Source of the DNA: Pelagibacterales bacterium MED-G42
GTDB lineage: Bacteria; Pseudomonadota; Alphaproteobacteria; Pelagibacterales; Pelagibacteraceae
NCBI GenBank assembly: GCA_002457485.1
Contig: NTJL01000001.1
Coordinates: 1-64,000 of the forward strand
DNA: 64,000 nucleotides
Direction: 5' to 3'
Under the pieces are notes generated by a model. That model searched no databases. It was not told where the DNA came from and saw only the letters and a list, made by a program, of their open reading frames with translations. Positions 39,673-50,676 of this stretch are shown here, piece after piece. Position 1 is the first letter of the stretch. The number at the start of each line of letters is the position of its first letter. The position numbers were made by a program, and so were the translations under genes.

Positions 39673-41112
39673 ATGACTGATAAAATGTTAAAATTTGTAA
39701 AAATAGGTCAGCAAACACCACCTAAAAGAAAGGTGGGTGATAGAAGAAAAGATTTTAATGAAATATACGATGAATTTATTAATGAAAAAGCAAAAGAACA
39801 ATCTAGCAGATGCTCTCAGTGTGGAGTACCTTTTTGTCAGGTACATTGTCCTTTAAGTAATAATATTCCAGATTGGCTTAAATTAACTGCAGAAGGAAGA
39901 TTACAAGAGGCTTATGAATTATCTCAAAGCACAAACAATATGCCTGAAGTTTGTGGAAGAATATGTCCACAAGATAGATTGTGTGAAGGAAATTGTGTAA
40001 TTGAGCAATCTGGTCATGGGACAGTTACTATTGGGTCAGTAGAAAAATATATTACTGACAAAGCTTGGGAAGAAGGATGGGTAAAACCAATTAAAGTACT
40101 AAACGAAAAAAATCAAAGTGTTGGAATAATTGGAGCTGGACCAGCTGGTTTAGCAGCAGCAGAGCAACTAAGAAAAAATGGATACAAAATAACAATTTAC
40201 GATAGATACGATCGAGCAGGAGGATTACTTATTTATGGAATTCCAAATTTTAAGCTTGAGAAAGATGTTGTAGAAAGAAGAACTAAACTTTTAGAAGAGG
40301 GTGGAATTGAATTTATCCAAAATTTTGAAGTTGGAAAAGATGCTAGTTTAGAACAGTTGAGAAAAAAACATGATGCAATATTAATAGCTACTGGAGTTTA
40401 TAAAGCTAGAGAAATAGATTTAGAGGGAAATGATCTGAATAATATTTTTCCAGCAATGGATTTTTTAACTGCTTCTAACAAAAAAGGTCTTGGTGACAAA
40501 GTTGAAATGTTTGATAACGGTACTTTGAATGCGGAGGGAAAGGATGTGGTTGTTATTGGAGGAGGTGATACGGCTATGGATTGTGTTAGAACTTCAATAA
40601 GACAAAAAGCAAAATCAGTTAAATGTTTATATAGAAGAGATAAAGAAAACATGCCAGGCTCGTCTAGAGAAGTTGCTAATGCCGAAGAAGAAGGTGTTGA
40701 ATTTGTTTGGTTATCAAGCCCTAAAGAATTTAAGGGTAAAAATAAAGTAGAAAATTTAGTTATCGATAAAATTCAATTAGGTGAACCAGATGAATCAGGA
40801 AGAAGAAGACCTGAGGTTAAAGAGGGTTCTGAATTTGAGGTAAAAACAGATATGGTAATCAAAGCTCTTGGTTTTGATCCTGAAAATTTACCAAATTTAT
40901 TTGATGCGAAAGAACTTCAAGTAACTAGATGGGGAACAATTAAAACAGACTTTGATACGATGGAAACAAATCTTAGGGGAGTGTTTGCTGCGGGTGATAT
41001 TGTTAGAGGCGCTTCACTTGTTGTTTGGGCTATCAAAGATGGAAGAGACGCAGCAGAAGCAATGAAAATTTTTTTAGAAGATAAAGAAATCAAAAAATCA
41101 AAAGTAGCCTAA
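39673..41112 (+). CDS. gltD: Glutamate synthase small subunit
   Basis: RCSQCGVPFCQVHCPLSNNIPDWL; VGIIGAGPAGLAAAEQLRKNGY; VVIGGGDTAMDCVRTS. Confidence 0.95.
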   Translation: MTDKMLKFVKIGQQTPPKRKVGDRRKDFNEIYDEFINEKAKEQSSRCSQCGVPFCQVHCPLSNNIPDWLKLTAEGRLQEAYELSQSTNNMPEVCGRICPQDRLCEGNCVIEQSGHGTVTIGSVEKYITDKAWEEGWVKPIKVLNEKNQSVGIIGAGPAGLAAAEQLRKNGYKITIYDRYDRAGGLLIYGIPNFKLEKDVVERRTKLLEEGGIEFIQNFEVGKDASLEQLRKKHDAILIATGVYKAREIDLEGNDLNNIFPAMDFLTASNKKGLGDKVEMFDNGTLNAEGKDVVVIGGGDTAMDCVRTSIRQKAKSVKCLYRRDKENMPGSSREVANAEEEGVEFVWLSSPKEFKGKNKVENLVIDKIQLGEPDESGRRRPEVKEGSEFEVKTDMVIKALGFDPENLPNLFDAKELQVTRWGTIKTDFDTMETNLRGVFAAGDIVRGASLVVWAIKDGRDAAEAMKIFLEDKEIKKSKVA

Positions 41113-44100
41113 TGAAAAATTATATTAAGAACTTAAAACTACTCACAAAAAATCATGTTTATTCAAAAGAAATGGAACATGACGCATGTGGTGTTGGAGC
41201 TATAGTTTCTACAGAGGGAAAAAAATCAAGAATAATAGTTGAATATGGAATAGAGGCTTTAAAAGCCGTTTGGCATCGTGGAGCTGTGGATGCTGATGGA
41301 AAAACAGGTGATGGAGCAGGAATACATTTAGAGATACCAAAAGATTTCTTTATTGAAAAAATAGAGGTTACAGGTCACGATTATGATAATTCTGAAATAT
41401 GTGTTGGAATGATATTTTTACCTAGAAATGATTATTCAGCGCAAGAAAGTTGTAAGACAATAGTTGAAAGCGAACTAACTAGAAATAATTTCAGTATATA
41501 TGGTTGGAGACAGGTGCCAGTTAATCCAAAAATTTTAGGACAAAAAGCCCTTCAAACGATGCCTGAAATCATGCAGGTTTTATTTAAATCAAATGATAAA
41601 AATTTACTTAATAAAGATTTAGAAAGAAAAATTTATGAAACCAGAAAAAAAATTGAAAATAAAGCATTTCAGTTATCTTTAAATAATTTTTATATTTGTT
41701 CTATTAGCTCTAAGTCAATAATTTATAAAGGTTTATATTTAGCTGAAGGAATATCAGATTTTTACTTAGATCTTAAAGATAAAAGATTTGTGTCTAGGTT
41801 TGCTATTTTTCATCAAAGGTTTTCCACAAATACGGCTCCTAGTTGGAGTTTAGCACAACCATTTAGAGCAATTGCACATAATGGTGAAATTAATACCTAT
41901 AAGGGAAATAAAAATTGGATGCGAATTCATGAACAGGAAATGAGCAGCCCACTTTTTGAAAACGTAGAAAATTTAAAACCAGTAATACAAAAAGGTGTAT
42001 CGGACTCAGCTGCTCTTGATAATGTTTTTGAATTATTAAATAAATCTGGTAAACCAGCACCTTTAGCTAAATTAATGTTGGTGCCTGATGCATGGTCTAA
42101 AAAAAATAAAACTCTTCCAAAAAACCATCAACAATTATTTAATTTTTTAAATAGTACAATGGAACCATGGGATGGACCAGCTGCTATTGCAGCAACTGAT
42201 AATGAGTGGGTAATAGCAGCAAATGATAGAAATGGACTGAGACCATTACGTTATGCAATAACTAAGGACAAATTACTCTTTGCAGGCTCTGAAACTGGAA
42301 TGATTGAACTCAATGAAAAAAAAATTATTTCTAAAGGAAGATTAGGACCTGGTGAAATTATTGGTGTAAGAATTGAAAAAGGAAAAGTTTTTTCAAACAA
42401 CGATATTAAAAACTATTTAGCAAAAGAATTTAAACATTTTAATTCTCAAATTATAGATTTGGATGAAAGATTATCCATATTAAATGAAAAAAATAACTTT
42501 GAAGGAGAAGACTTAAGACGAAGACAATTTACTTTTGGAATTAGTCTTGAAGATTTAGAATTAATTTTACATCCAATGGCAGAAGATGCAAAAGAAGCTA
42601 CAGGATCAATGGGAGATGATACCCCACTTGCAGTATTGTCTGACAAATATAGACCATTGTACCATTTTTTTAGACAGAATTTTAGTCAAGTAACCAATCC
42701 ACCGATTGACTCATTAAGAGAAAATAAAGTTATGAGTTTGAAAACAAGATTTGGAAATCTTGGAAATATTCTAGATTTTGATACTTTAACAAAAGAGAAT
42801 ATTTATGTTTTAAATAGTCCAGTTTTGTCAAACTCTCAGTTTCATAAATTCATAAATTTTTTTGGAAAAAATTCTTTAACATTAGATTGTACTTTTTCAA
42901 AAGACGAAAATTTATCTATAGCATTAAATAGAATTGAAAAAGAGGCTGAAATTGCTGTAAGGCAAGGAGTAACTCAGTTAGTTTTAAGTGATAAAGAATT
43001 GTCAGAAGATAAATTACCAATACCAATGCTTTTATGCGTTGGGGCAATCAATACATTTTTGATTGACAAAAAACTGAGAGGCTATGTTTCTATTAATGTT
43101 CAATCTGGTGAGGCTTTGGATACGCATTCTTTTGCAACCCTTATAGGTGTTGGAGCAACAACGGTTAACCCATATTTGGCTTTTGATAGCTTGTATCAAA
43201 GATATAAAAAAAAATTATTTGGTCAATTTAGTTTTGATCATTGTGTTGAGCGATATATTAAATCTGTAAATGCTGGTCTTTTAAAGATAATGTCAAAAAT
43301 GGGAATTTCAGTTTTAAGCTCTTATAGAGGTGGATGTAATTTTGAAACAGTAGGGCTCAGCAGAACAATTGTTAGTGATTATTTTCCAGGAATTGTATCA
43401 AAAATTTCTGGAATAGGTTTAATAGGTATAGAGAAAAAAATAAGAGAAATACACAAACAAGCATTTGAAAGTTCAGAAACAGTTCTTCCGATAGGTGGAA
43501 TATATAGGTATAGAAAAAATGGTGAGACACATCAATATCAAGGAAGATTAATTCACTTATTACAAAATGCAGTTGGATCTAATTCATATGAGGCATACAA
43601 AAAATATGCAGAGGGAATTTACAATTTACCTCCAATAAATCTAAGAGATTTAATTGACTTTAGAAAAAAAAAATTAGGACCATCAATTGACTTAAGTCAA
43701 GTAGAGCCAATACAAGAAATATTGAAAAGATTTGGAAGTGGAAGTATGTCTCACGGAGCATTGTCTAAAGAAGCCCATGAAACTTTAGCAATGGGAATGA
43801 ACAGGATAAAAGGTGCATCTTGTAGTGGAGAGGGTGGAGAAGATGAGCAAAGATTCAAAGTTATGCAAAATGGTGATAGTGCTAATTCAAGAGTAAAACA
43901 AATTGCATCTGCAAGATTTGGAGTTACGATTAATTATTTAAATAATTGTAACGAAATAGAAATTAAAATAGCTCAAGGTGCAAAACCTGGAGAAGGTGGT
44001 CAATTACCAGGTTTTAAAGTAACAGATGAAATTGCAAAACTAAGACATTCGACACCTGGGGTTACTTTAATTTCACCACCTCCACATCATGATATTTATT

Positions 44101-45617
44101 CTATTGAGGATCTGGCGCAGTTAATTTACGATTTAAAACAAATCAATCCCAGAGCACGAGTTGGTGTTAAGTTGGTTGCATCTTCTGGTGTTGGTACCAT
44201 AGCTGCAGGAGTAGCTAAAGCAGAGGCAGATATTATATTAATTTCTGGTCATAATGGTGGAACAGGTGCTACACCACAGACAAGCGTTAAGTATGTTGGT
44301 ATTCCTTGGGAAATGGGTCTCACAGAAGCAAATCAAGTTTTAACACTTAACAATCTTCGTCATAAAGTAACTTTAAGAACTGATGGGGGAATTAAAACTG
44401 GTCGAGATGTGGTGATAGCTGCGATGATGGGTGCTGAAGAATATGGAGTCGCCACAACAGCTTTAGTAGCAATGGGATGTATTATGGTAAGACAATGTCA
44501 TTCAAATACTTGCCCAGTAGGTGTATGTACACAAGATGAAAAATTAAGAGAGAAATTTACAGGTACTCCAGACAAAGTAGTAAACTTATTTTCATTTATT
44601 GCGAGTGAAGTAAGAGAAATTTTAGCGAAACTTGGTTTTAAAACACTTAATGATATAATTGGGCGAACTGATTTATTAATGCAAGTAAATAAAGCCTCAC
44701 CAAACCTAGATGACCTAGATCTAAACCCATTGTTCGTACAGGCGGATCCAGGAAATAATAAAAGATACTGTGAAAATATAGATATTAATAAAGTCCCAGA
44801 CACTTTAGATCAGGAAATTTGGCCAGAAATTGAAAATGCTTTAAATAAATCTGAAAAAATTGATAAAGAGTTTTTAATAAAGAATACTAATAGAGCTGTT
44901 GGAACTAGAATTTCACATCATTTATATGAAAAATATGGTTATGAGAAATTAGATGAAAACTTTTTAACATTAAACTTTAAAGGATCAGCAGGACAATCCT
45001 TTGGAGCCTTTTCAACAAAAGGTCTAAAACTTTTGCTTAAAGGAGACGCAAATGACTATGTTGGTAAAGGATTATCAGGTGCAACAGTTTCTATAAAACT
45101 TCCTGATGAAAGTAATTTAGTTTCGAATGAAAATACTATTATTGGAAATACGGTTCTATATGGTGCTACTTCAGGAAAACTTTTTGCAGCAGGCTTGGCT
45201 GGAGATAGATTTGCGGTAAGAAATTCTGGAGCAACTACAGTTATTGAAGGATGTGATTCAAATGGTTGTGAGTATATGACAGGAGGTACAGTAGTAATAC
45301 TTGGACAGGTCGGAGATAATTTTGCAGCGGGCATGACTGGTGGCATGGCATTTATTTATGACAAATCAAAAGATTTAGAAAAAAAAATAAATCCAGACTC
45401 TGTTTTTTGGCAAAATATCGAAACTGATTATTGGAAAAATATTCTTAAAAATTTGATTATTGAACATTTTAATGAAACAAAATCTCAACTTTCTAGACAC
45501 CTAATTGATAATTTTACTCTAGAACTAAACAATTTTGTTCAAGTTTGTCCAAAGGAGATGCTTGATAAGCTTGAAAATCCCATAAGTTACAAGCCAATTA
45601 TTAAAGAAGTAATTTAG
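41112..45617 (+). CDS. gltB: Glutamate synthase large subunit
   Basis: HDACGVGAIVSTEGKKSR N-terminal Cys; LISPPPHHDIYSIEDLAQLIYDLK; CPVGVCTQDEKLR; C-terminal GXGXG domain. Confidence 0.97.
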   Translation: MKNYIKNLKLLTKNHVYSKEMEHDACGVGAIVSTEGKKSRIIVEYGIEALKAVWHRGAVDADGKTGDGAGIHLEIPKDFFIEKIEVTGHDYDNSEICVGMIFLPRNDYSAQESCKTIVESELTRNNFSIYGWRQVPVNPKILGQKALQTMPEIMQVLFKSNDKNLLNKDLERKIYETRKKIENKAFQLSLNNFYICSISSKSIIYKGLYLAEGISDFYLDLKDKRFVSRFAIFHQRFSTNTAPSWSLAQPFRAIAHNGEINTYKGNKNWMRIHEQEMSSPLFENVENLKPVIQKGVSDSAALDNVFELLNKSGKPAPLAKLMLVPDAWSKKNKTLPKNHQQLFNFLNSTMEPWDGPAAIAATDNEWVIAANDRNGLRPLRYAITKDKLLFAGSETGMIELNEKKIISKGRLGPGEIIGVRIEKGKVFSNNDIKNYLAKEFKHFNSQIIDLDERLSILNEKNNFEGEDLRRRQFTFGISLEDLELILHPMAEDAKEATGSMGDDTPLAVLSDKYRPLYHFFRQNFSQVTNPPIDSLRENKVMSLKTRFGNLGNILDFDTLTKENIYVLNSPVLSNSQFHKFINFFGKNSLTLDCTFSKDENLSIALNRIEKEAEIAVRQGVTQLVLSDKELSEDKLPIPMLLCVGAINTFLIDKKLRGYVSINVQSGEALDTHSFATLIGVGATTVNPYLAFDSLYQRYKKKLFGQFSFDHCVERYIKSVNAGLLKIMSKMGISVLSSYRGGCNFETVGLSRTIVSDYFPGIVSKISGIGLIGIEKKIREIHKQAFESSETVLPIGGIYRYRKNGETHQYQGRLIHLLQNAVGSNSYEAYKKYAEGIYNLPPINLRDLIDFRKKKLGPSIDLSQVEPIQEILKRFGSGSMSHGALSKEAHETLAMGMNRIKGASCSGEGGEDEQRFKVMQNGDSANSRVKQIASARFGVTINYLNNCNEIEIKIAQGAKPGEGGQLPGFKVTDEIAKLRHSTPGVTLISPPPHHDIYSIEDLAQLIYDLKQINPRARVGVKLVASSGVGTIAAGVAKAEADIILISGHNGGTGATPQTSVKYVGIPWEMGLTEANQVLTLNNLRHKVTLRTDGGIKTGRDVVIAAMMGAEEYGVATTALVAMGCIMVRQCHSNTCPVGVCTQDEKLREKFTGTPDKVVNLFSFIASEVREILAKLGFKTLNDIIGRTDLLMQVNKASPNLDDLDLNPLFVQADPGNNKRYCENIDINKVPDTLDQEIWPEIENALNKSEKIDKEFLIKNTNRAVGTRISHHLYEKYGYEKLDENFLTLNFKGSAGQSFGAFSTKGLKLLLKGDANDYVGKGLSGATVSIKLPDESNLVSNENTIIGNTVLYGATSGKLFAAGLAGDRFAVRNSGATTVIEGCDSNGCEYMTGGTVVILGQVGDNFAAGMTGGMAFIYDKSKDLEKKINPDSVFWQNIETDYWKNILKNLIIEHFNETKSQLSRHLIDNFTLELNNFVQVCPKEMLDKLENPISYKPIIKEVI

Positions 45618-46357
45618 ATCATTAAATCAAGTTCTTTTAAAATCTTTTTCTGAAGTTTTTTATTAAATAAACTATGGTCGCCATTTTTAATAACAACCAA
45701 TTTTTTTTTTGCATTTATAAATAATTTTAAAATTTTTTTTGAAAAAACCACAGGGACAGTGTCATCTTTATTTCCATGTAGCATTGTAACAGGAATTTTT
45801 GAGTTGATTTTTTTATGAAGAATTTTGTTTTTTCTTCCATCTTTAATTAATTGATAAGTAATAGGGTATTCATAACCACCATGCTTTAAATTATAAACAC
45901 CTTTTATAATTGTCTCTTTTTTCATTTTTTTTGTAAATTTTTTCCACATTATTTTTTCCAAAAATTCTGGTGCTGAGCCTATACCTAAAAATCCTTTAAT
46001 TTTCTTTTTAAAATATTTAAATTGATTTAACGATATCCACGAACCCATGCTTGATCCAATTAATATAAAATCATTTTTTTTTACAATTTTTTTTATCATT
46101 ATTTTTGTTTCAGATGTCCATTTGCTAATATTTCCTTTTGTAAACTTTCCTGATGATTTTCCGTGTCCTGAATATTCAACAGCAAGAAAGCCAAGCTTAT
46201 TTTTTTTAGCATATTTAAGAAATACTTTTGGTTTTTCACCCTCTATGTCTGACATAAAACCATGAAGAAAAACTATATAAAGATTTTGCTTATAATAATT
46301 ACTTAAATATCTAATTTTTTTTGTTTTTGAGATTATGTGATATTTAAAATTCTTCAT
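45614..46357 (-). CDS. Alpha/beta hydrolase
   Basis: VFLHGFMSDIEGEKPKVFLKYAKK; LIGSSMGSWISL; HGNKDDTVPV; GDHSLF. Confidence 0.85.
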   Translation of the reverse strand: MKNFKYHIISKTKKIRYLSNYYKQNLYIVFLHGFMSDIEGEKPKVFLKYAKKNKLGFLAVEYSGHGKSSGKFTKGNISKWTSETKIMIKKIVKKNDFILIGSSMGSWISLNQFKYFKKKIKGFLGIGSAPEFLEKIMWKKFTKKMKKETIIKGVYNLKHGGYEYPITYQLIKDGRKNKILHKKINSKIPVTMLHGNKDDTVPVVFSKKILKLFINAKKKLVVIKNGDHSLFNKKLQKKILKELDLMI

Positions 46358-46399
46358 AATTATTTATAAGTTTAAACTATTAATATATAGTAATAACAA

Positions 46400-47551
46400 A
46401 TGGTATCTAATTTAAAAATTTTACAGGTTATACCTAAATTAGGCTATGGAGGAGCTGAAACAGGTTGTTATGATATTGCTCATTACTTGCCTGAGCATAA
46501 TTGCAAATCGTTTATTGTTACAAGTGGAGGTGAATTACTTAAATATGTTGATAAAGAAAAGGTTAGAATAATAAGATTACCTGTACATAGCAAAAATCCT
46601 ATTTTAATTTTTTTTAATGCTATTATGTTAATTGGAATTATTTTAATAAATAATATTTCAATAGTTCATGCCAGAAGTAGAGCACCTGCGTGGTCTTGTT
46701 TGCTTGCAACTAAGATTACAGGTAGAAAGTTTGTTACAACTTTTCACGGTACTTACAATTTTAATGGTAAAATAAAAAAATTTTATAATTCTGTTATGGT
46801 TAGATCAAATTTAATAATTGCAGGTTCTAACTTTATTTTTTCACATATTAAAGAAAACTACTCAAAATTTATTAACGACAAAAAAAAACTTTTAGTTATA
46901 TTTAGAGGAATAAATATTGATTATTTTGACTCTGGCACAAAATTAGAAAATGATGAAAAAAAACTATTAGAAAGTTGGAAAATAGAAAAAGATAAAAAAA
47001 TAATACTTTTGCCCGGTAGACTTACATCTTGGAAAGGACAGGAGCTATTTATTGAAGCAGTAAATTTGGTGAATATTGAACTTGGATATGAAGCTTTTTA
47101 TGGAGTTATTTTAGGAAATGATCAAGGAAGAGATTTATATAAAAAAAAACTTACTAGACTTGTTGAACAATATAGAATGAAGAAACAAATAAGATTTATT
47201 GATCATAGTAAAGATATGGCGCTAGCCTACAAAGTTTCTGATATTATAATTTCAGCATCGATTGAACCTGAAGCATTTGGAAGAGTTGCCGTAGAGGCTC
47301 AATCGATGGAAAAACCAATAATAGCGAGCAATATAGGTGGCTCTAACGAAACGATAATTAATGAAAAAACAGGTTTTTTATTTGAATCTGGAGATTCAAA
47401 ATCTCTAAGCCAAAAAATATTGAAAGTTCTCACTTTGGATGAAACTTCTTTAAAATTAATTGGTACTGAAGGAAGAAAAAATATAATAAAAAAATTTAAT
47501 GTTGAAAAAATGTGCTTTTCTACTTATTCAGAGTATAAAAGATTAAACTAA
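46400..47551 (+). CDS. GT4-type glycosyltransferase
   Basis: LQVIPKLGYGGAETGCYDIAHYL; LLPGRLTSWKGQELFIEA; EPEAFGRVAVEAQSMEKPIIASNIGG. Confidence 0.9.
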   Translation: MVSNLKILQVIPKLGYGGAETGCYDIAHYLPEHNCKSFIVTSGGELLKYVDKEKVRIIRLPVHSKNPILIFFNAIMLIGIILINNISIVHARSRAPAWSCLLATKITGRKFVTTFHGTYNFNGKIKKFYNSVMVRSNLIIAGSNFIFSHIKENYSKFINDKKKLLVIFRGINIDYFDSGTKLENDEKKLLESWKIEKDKKIILLPGRLTSWKGQELFIEAVNLVNIELGYEAFYGVILGNDQGRDLYKKKLTRLVEQYRMKKQIRFIDHSKDMALAYKVSDIIISASIEPEAFGRVAVEAQSMEKPIIASNIGGSNETIINEKTGFLFESGDSKSLSQKILKVLTLDETSLKLIGTEGRKNIIKKFNVEKMCFSTYSEYKRLN

Positions 47552-49468
47552 ATGCCTATTATCAAATTACCAGATGGAAATAATATAGATTTTCCAAATA
47601 AAGTTACAGGCTTAGATGTAGCTGAAAAAATTAGCAAATCCCTTGCTAAACAAGCTATTGTAATAAGTGTTAATGGAGAGTTAAAAGATTTAGACCACTT
47701 AATAGATAAAGACTGTTCTGTAAAAATTTTTACTTCAAAAAATCCAGAAGGTTTAGAAACTATACGACATGATACAGCCCATATTTTGGCCATGGCAGTT
47801 CAAGAATTGTTTCCTGGTACTCAGGTTACTATTGGTCCTGTTATAGAAAATGGTTTTTACTATGACTTCGCAAGGAAACAATCTTTTACTGAGGAAGACT
47901 TAACAAAAATTGAAAATCGGATGAAAGAAATTGTAGACCGAAATGAAATTACTAGAAGGGAAGTTTGGGATAGAGATAAGGCAATTTCTCATTTTAAAGA
48001 AAAAGGTGAAGTTTACAAAGCTGAACTAATTGAGTCAATTCCTGAAAAAGAAGATGTATCAATTTACTTTCATGGTGATTGGCATGATCTTTGTAGAGGA
48101 CCACATCTTTCTTCTACAGGAAAAATTGGTAAATACTTTAAATTAACGAAAGTATCTGGTGCATATTGGCGAGGTGACTCTAATAATGAAATGCTACAAA
48201 GAATATACGGAACAAGTTGGGCAACTCAAAAAGATTTAGAAGAATATCTTAAAAGAATTGAAGAAGCTGAGAAAAGAGACCATAGAAAACTAGGAAAAGA
48301 AATGGACCTATTTCATTTTAGAGAAGAAAGCCCAGGCTCAGTATTTTGGCATGAAAAAGGATGGGCACTGTTTCAAAAATTAATCAATTACATGAAAATG
48401 AAACAAGATCTAGCCGGTTATAAAGAAATAAATACTCCTGAAGTCTTAGACAGAACTTTATGGGAAAAGTCAGGACACTGGGAAAAGTTTGGGGCAAATA
48501 TGTATACATCAACTACTCCAGATGAAAAAGTTTTTGCAATCAAACCTATGAATTGTCCGGGCTGTATTGAAGTTTTTAATCAAGGGCTTAAAAGTTATAA
48601 AGATTTGCCTCTGAAAATGTCTGAATTTGGTAAAGTTCATCGTTATGAACCTTCAGGAGCTTTACATGGGTTATTAAGAGTTAGAGCATTCACTCAAGAT
48701 GATGCTCATATATTTTGTACAGAAGAACAAATTACAAATGAATGTTTGATAGTAACTAATCTAATTTTAGATATTTATAAGGATTTAGGATTTGAAAATG
48801 TTATTCTTAAATATTCTGATAGGCCAGATTTACGTGTAGGAGACGATAGTGTTTGGGACAAAGCTGAAGCTGCTTTACTGCAAGCAGTCAAAGCCACTAA
48901 GTTAGAGTACAGCATAAATAAAGGCGAAGGTGCATTTTATGGCCCTAAAATAGAATTTGTTTTAAGAGATGCAATAGGCAGAGATTGGCAGTGTGGAACT
49001 TTGCAGGTTGATTTTAATTTACCTGGTAGACTTGGAGCCTCATATGTAGATAAAGATGGATCAAAAAAAATTCCTGTAATGCTTCACAGAGCTTTATTTG
49101 GATCTCTTGAGAGATTTATTGGAATATTAATTGAACATTATGCTGGTAAATTCCCTTTTTGGATTTCACCACTACAAACTGTAGTAATACCCATTTCAGA
49201 AGACTTTGATGATTATGCAATTGAAGTTTCTAAAAAAATTAAAGAAGTGGGTATAAGTTCTATTGTAGATTTAAAAAAACATAATTTAAATTATAAAATA
49301 AGAGATCATTCACTAGCAAAAATACCACTTTTATTGATTTGTGGTAAAAAAGAAGTTGACTCCAACTCTGTAACGATTAGAAGATTGGACTCTAATGAAC
49401 AAGAAAATATGGATTTAAATTTATTCTTAAAAACATTTTCTGCTTTAAATAAAGTATCTTTAAAATAA
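47552..49468 (+). CDS. thrS: Threonyl-tRNA synthetase
   Basis: TGS domain, HDTAHILAMAVQELFPGT, KPMNCPGCIEVFNQGLKSYKDLPLKMSEFG, class II motifs. Confidence 0.97.
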   Translation: MPIIKLPDGNNIDFPNKVTGLDVAEKISKSLAKQAIVISVNGELKDLDHLIDKDCSVKIFTSKNPEGLETIRHDTAHILAMAVQELFPGTQVTIGPVIENGFYYDFARKQSFTEEDLTKIENRMKEIVDRNEITRREVWDRDKAISHFKEKGEVYKAELIESIPEKEDVSIYFHGDWHDLCRGPHLSSTGKIGKYFKLTKVSGAYWRGDSNNEMLQRIYGTSWATQKDLEEYLKRIEEAEKRDHRKLGKEMDLFHFREESPGSVFWHEKGWALFQKLINYMKMKQDLAGYKEINTPEVLDRTLWEKSGHWEKFGANMYTSTTPDEKVFAIKPMNCPGCIEVFNQGLKSYKDLPLKMSEFGKVHRYEPSGALHGLLRVRAFTQDDAHIFCTEEQITNECLIVTNLILDIYKDLGFENVILKYSDRPDLRVGDDSVWDKAEAALLQAVKATKLEYSINKGEGAFYGPKIEFVLRDAIGRDWQCGTLQVDFNLPGRLGASYVDKDGSKKIPVMLHRALFGSLERFIGILIEHYAGKFPFWISPLQTVVIPISEDFDDYAIEVSKKIKEVGISSIVDLKKHNLNYKIRDHSLAKIPLLLICGKKEVDSNSVTIRRLDSNEQENMDLNLFLKTFSALNKVSLK

Positions 49469-50014
49469 GTGGCAGATTTTAAACAAAACTATTTTCAAAA
49501 AAGAACAAAAGATCGGGGTCCAAGATCAAATAATAGAATTTCATCTCCCGATGTGCAAGTTATAACAAATGACGGAGAAAATCTTGGAGTGATTAACACT
49601 AATGAAGCTATTTCAATGGCTAAAAATCTAGGATTAGATCTAATAGAAATTGCTGCAAATGCAAACCCTCCTGTTTGTAAAATAATGGATATGGGTAAAT
49701 TTAAGTATGACGCTCAAAAAAAAGCTAATCTTGCAAAAAAAAAACAAAAAATTGTTTTATTAAAAGAGATTAAAATGAGACCAGTTACGGAGACTCATGA
49801 CTATGAATTTAAAGTAAAAAATGCAAAAAAGTTTATCGCAAAAGGAGATAAGGTAAAATTTACTATCAGATTTAAAGGGCGAGAACTTCAACATTCTCAT
49901 TTAGGTAATGAACTTATGAGTAAAATAAAAGAAGATATGAAAGATATAGGCAAGGTCGAATTACATCCAAAGTTTGATGGCAAACAAATGATTATGGTAA
50001 TTCAGCCTTTATAA
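49469..50014 (+). CDS. infC: Translation initiation factor IF-3 (GTG start)
   Basis: NRISSPDVQVITNDGENLGVI; VKFTIRFKGRELQHSHLGNELM. Confidence 0.95.
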   Translation: MADFKQNYFQKRTKDRGPRSNNRISSPDVQVITNDGENLGVINTNEAISMAKNLGLDLIEIAANANPPVCKIMDMGKFKYDAQKKANLAKKKQKIVLLKEIKMRPVTETHDYEFKVKNAKKFIAKGDKVKFTIRFKGRELQHSHLGNELMSKIKEDMKDIGKVELHPKFDGKQMIMVIQPL

Positions 50015-50067
50015 GGCTTAATAGAGGTTGTAAATTTATAACAATCTTTGTATAACACCGCAGAATT

Positions 50068-50274
50068 ATGCCAAAACTAAAAACAAAAAGCTCAGCAAAA
50101 AAAAGATTTAAAATATCTGCAAAGGGCAAAGTCATGACAGCGCAAGCTGGTAAAAGACATGGCATGATAAAAAGAACTAATTCTCAAATAAGAAAATTAA
50201 GGGGTACAACAACGATGTCAAAACAAGATGGAAAAATTGTTAAATCGTATATGCCCTACAGTTTAAGAGGTTAA
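50068..50274 (+). CDS. rpmI: 50S ribosomal protein L35
   Basis: [33 protein letters not shown]. Confidence 0.96.
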   Translation: MPKLKTKSSAKKRFKISAKGKVMTAQAGKRHGMIKRTNSQIRKLRGTTTMSKQDGKIVKSYMPYSLRG

Positions 50275-50276
50275 CA

Positions 50277-50633
50277 ATGGCAAGAGTCAAAAGAGGAGTC
50301 ACAAGTAAAGCTAAACATAAAAAAGTTTTAAAAGCCGTTAAAGGTCAATGGGGAAGAAGAAAAAACACTATTAGAGTTGCAAAGCAAGCAATGGAAAAAG
50401 CTATGCAATATGCTTATAGAGATAGAAGAAATAAAAAAAGAGATTTTAAATCTTTATGGATACAAAGAATTAATGCTGGAGTAAGAGCTGAGGGCATGAC
50501 TTATTCTAAATTTATTAATGGTCTAATTAAATGTGGTGTTATAATTGATAGAAAAATTCTTGCCGAAATTGCTTATGATAGCCCAGAAGCGTTTAAAACA
50601 ATTGTACAAAAAGCTCAATCCGCTTTAAATTAA
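50277..50633 (+). CDS. rplT: 50S ribosomal protein L20
   Basis: [38 protein letters not shown]. Confidence 0.97.
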   Translation: MARVKRGVTSKAKHKKVLKAVKGQWGRRKNTIRVAKQAMEKAMQYAYRDRRNKKRDFKSLWIQRINAGVRAEGMTYSKFINGLIKCGVIIDRKILAEIAYDSPEAFKTIVQKAQSALN

Positions 50634-50676
50634 TCTTCTCTATTGTTTTTATTTCTCGAGGAAATAATCTACCAGT

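Noticed and set aside
45056-45346. 96-aa minus-strand ORF inside gltB
   Set aside because: Antisense to a highly conserved gltB domain; other antisense ORFs (916-1170, 4773-4961, 27745-28056, 29005-29376, 33288-33533, 34011-34337, 40398-40652, 44498-44803) rejected for the same reason.
50649-50667. TTATTTC-TCGAG-GAAATAA hairpin before pheS
   Set aside because: Only 7 bp and mostly A/T; not enough to claim a pheST attenuator, no leader peptide with Phe codons seen.
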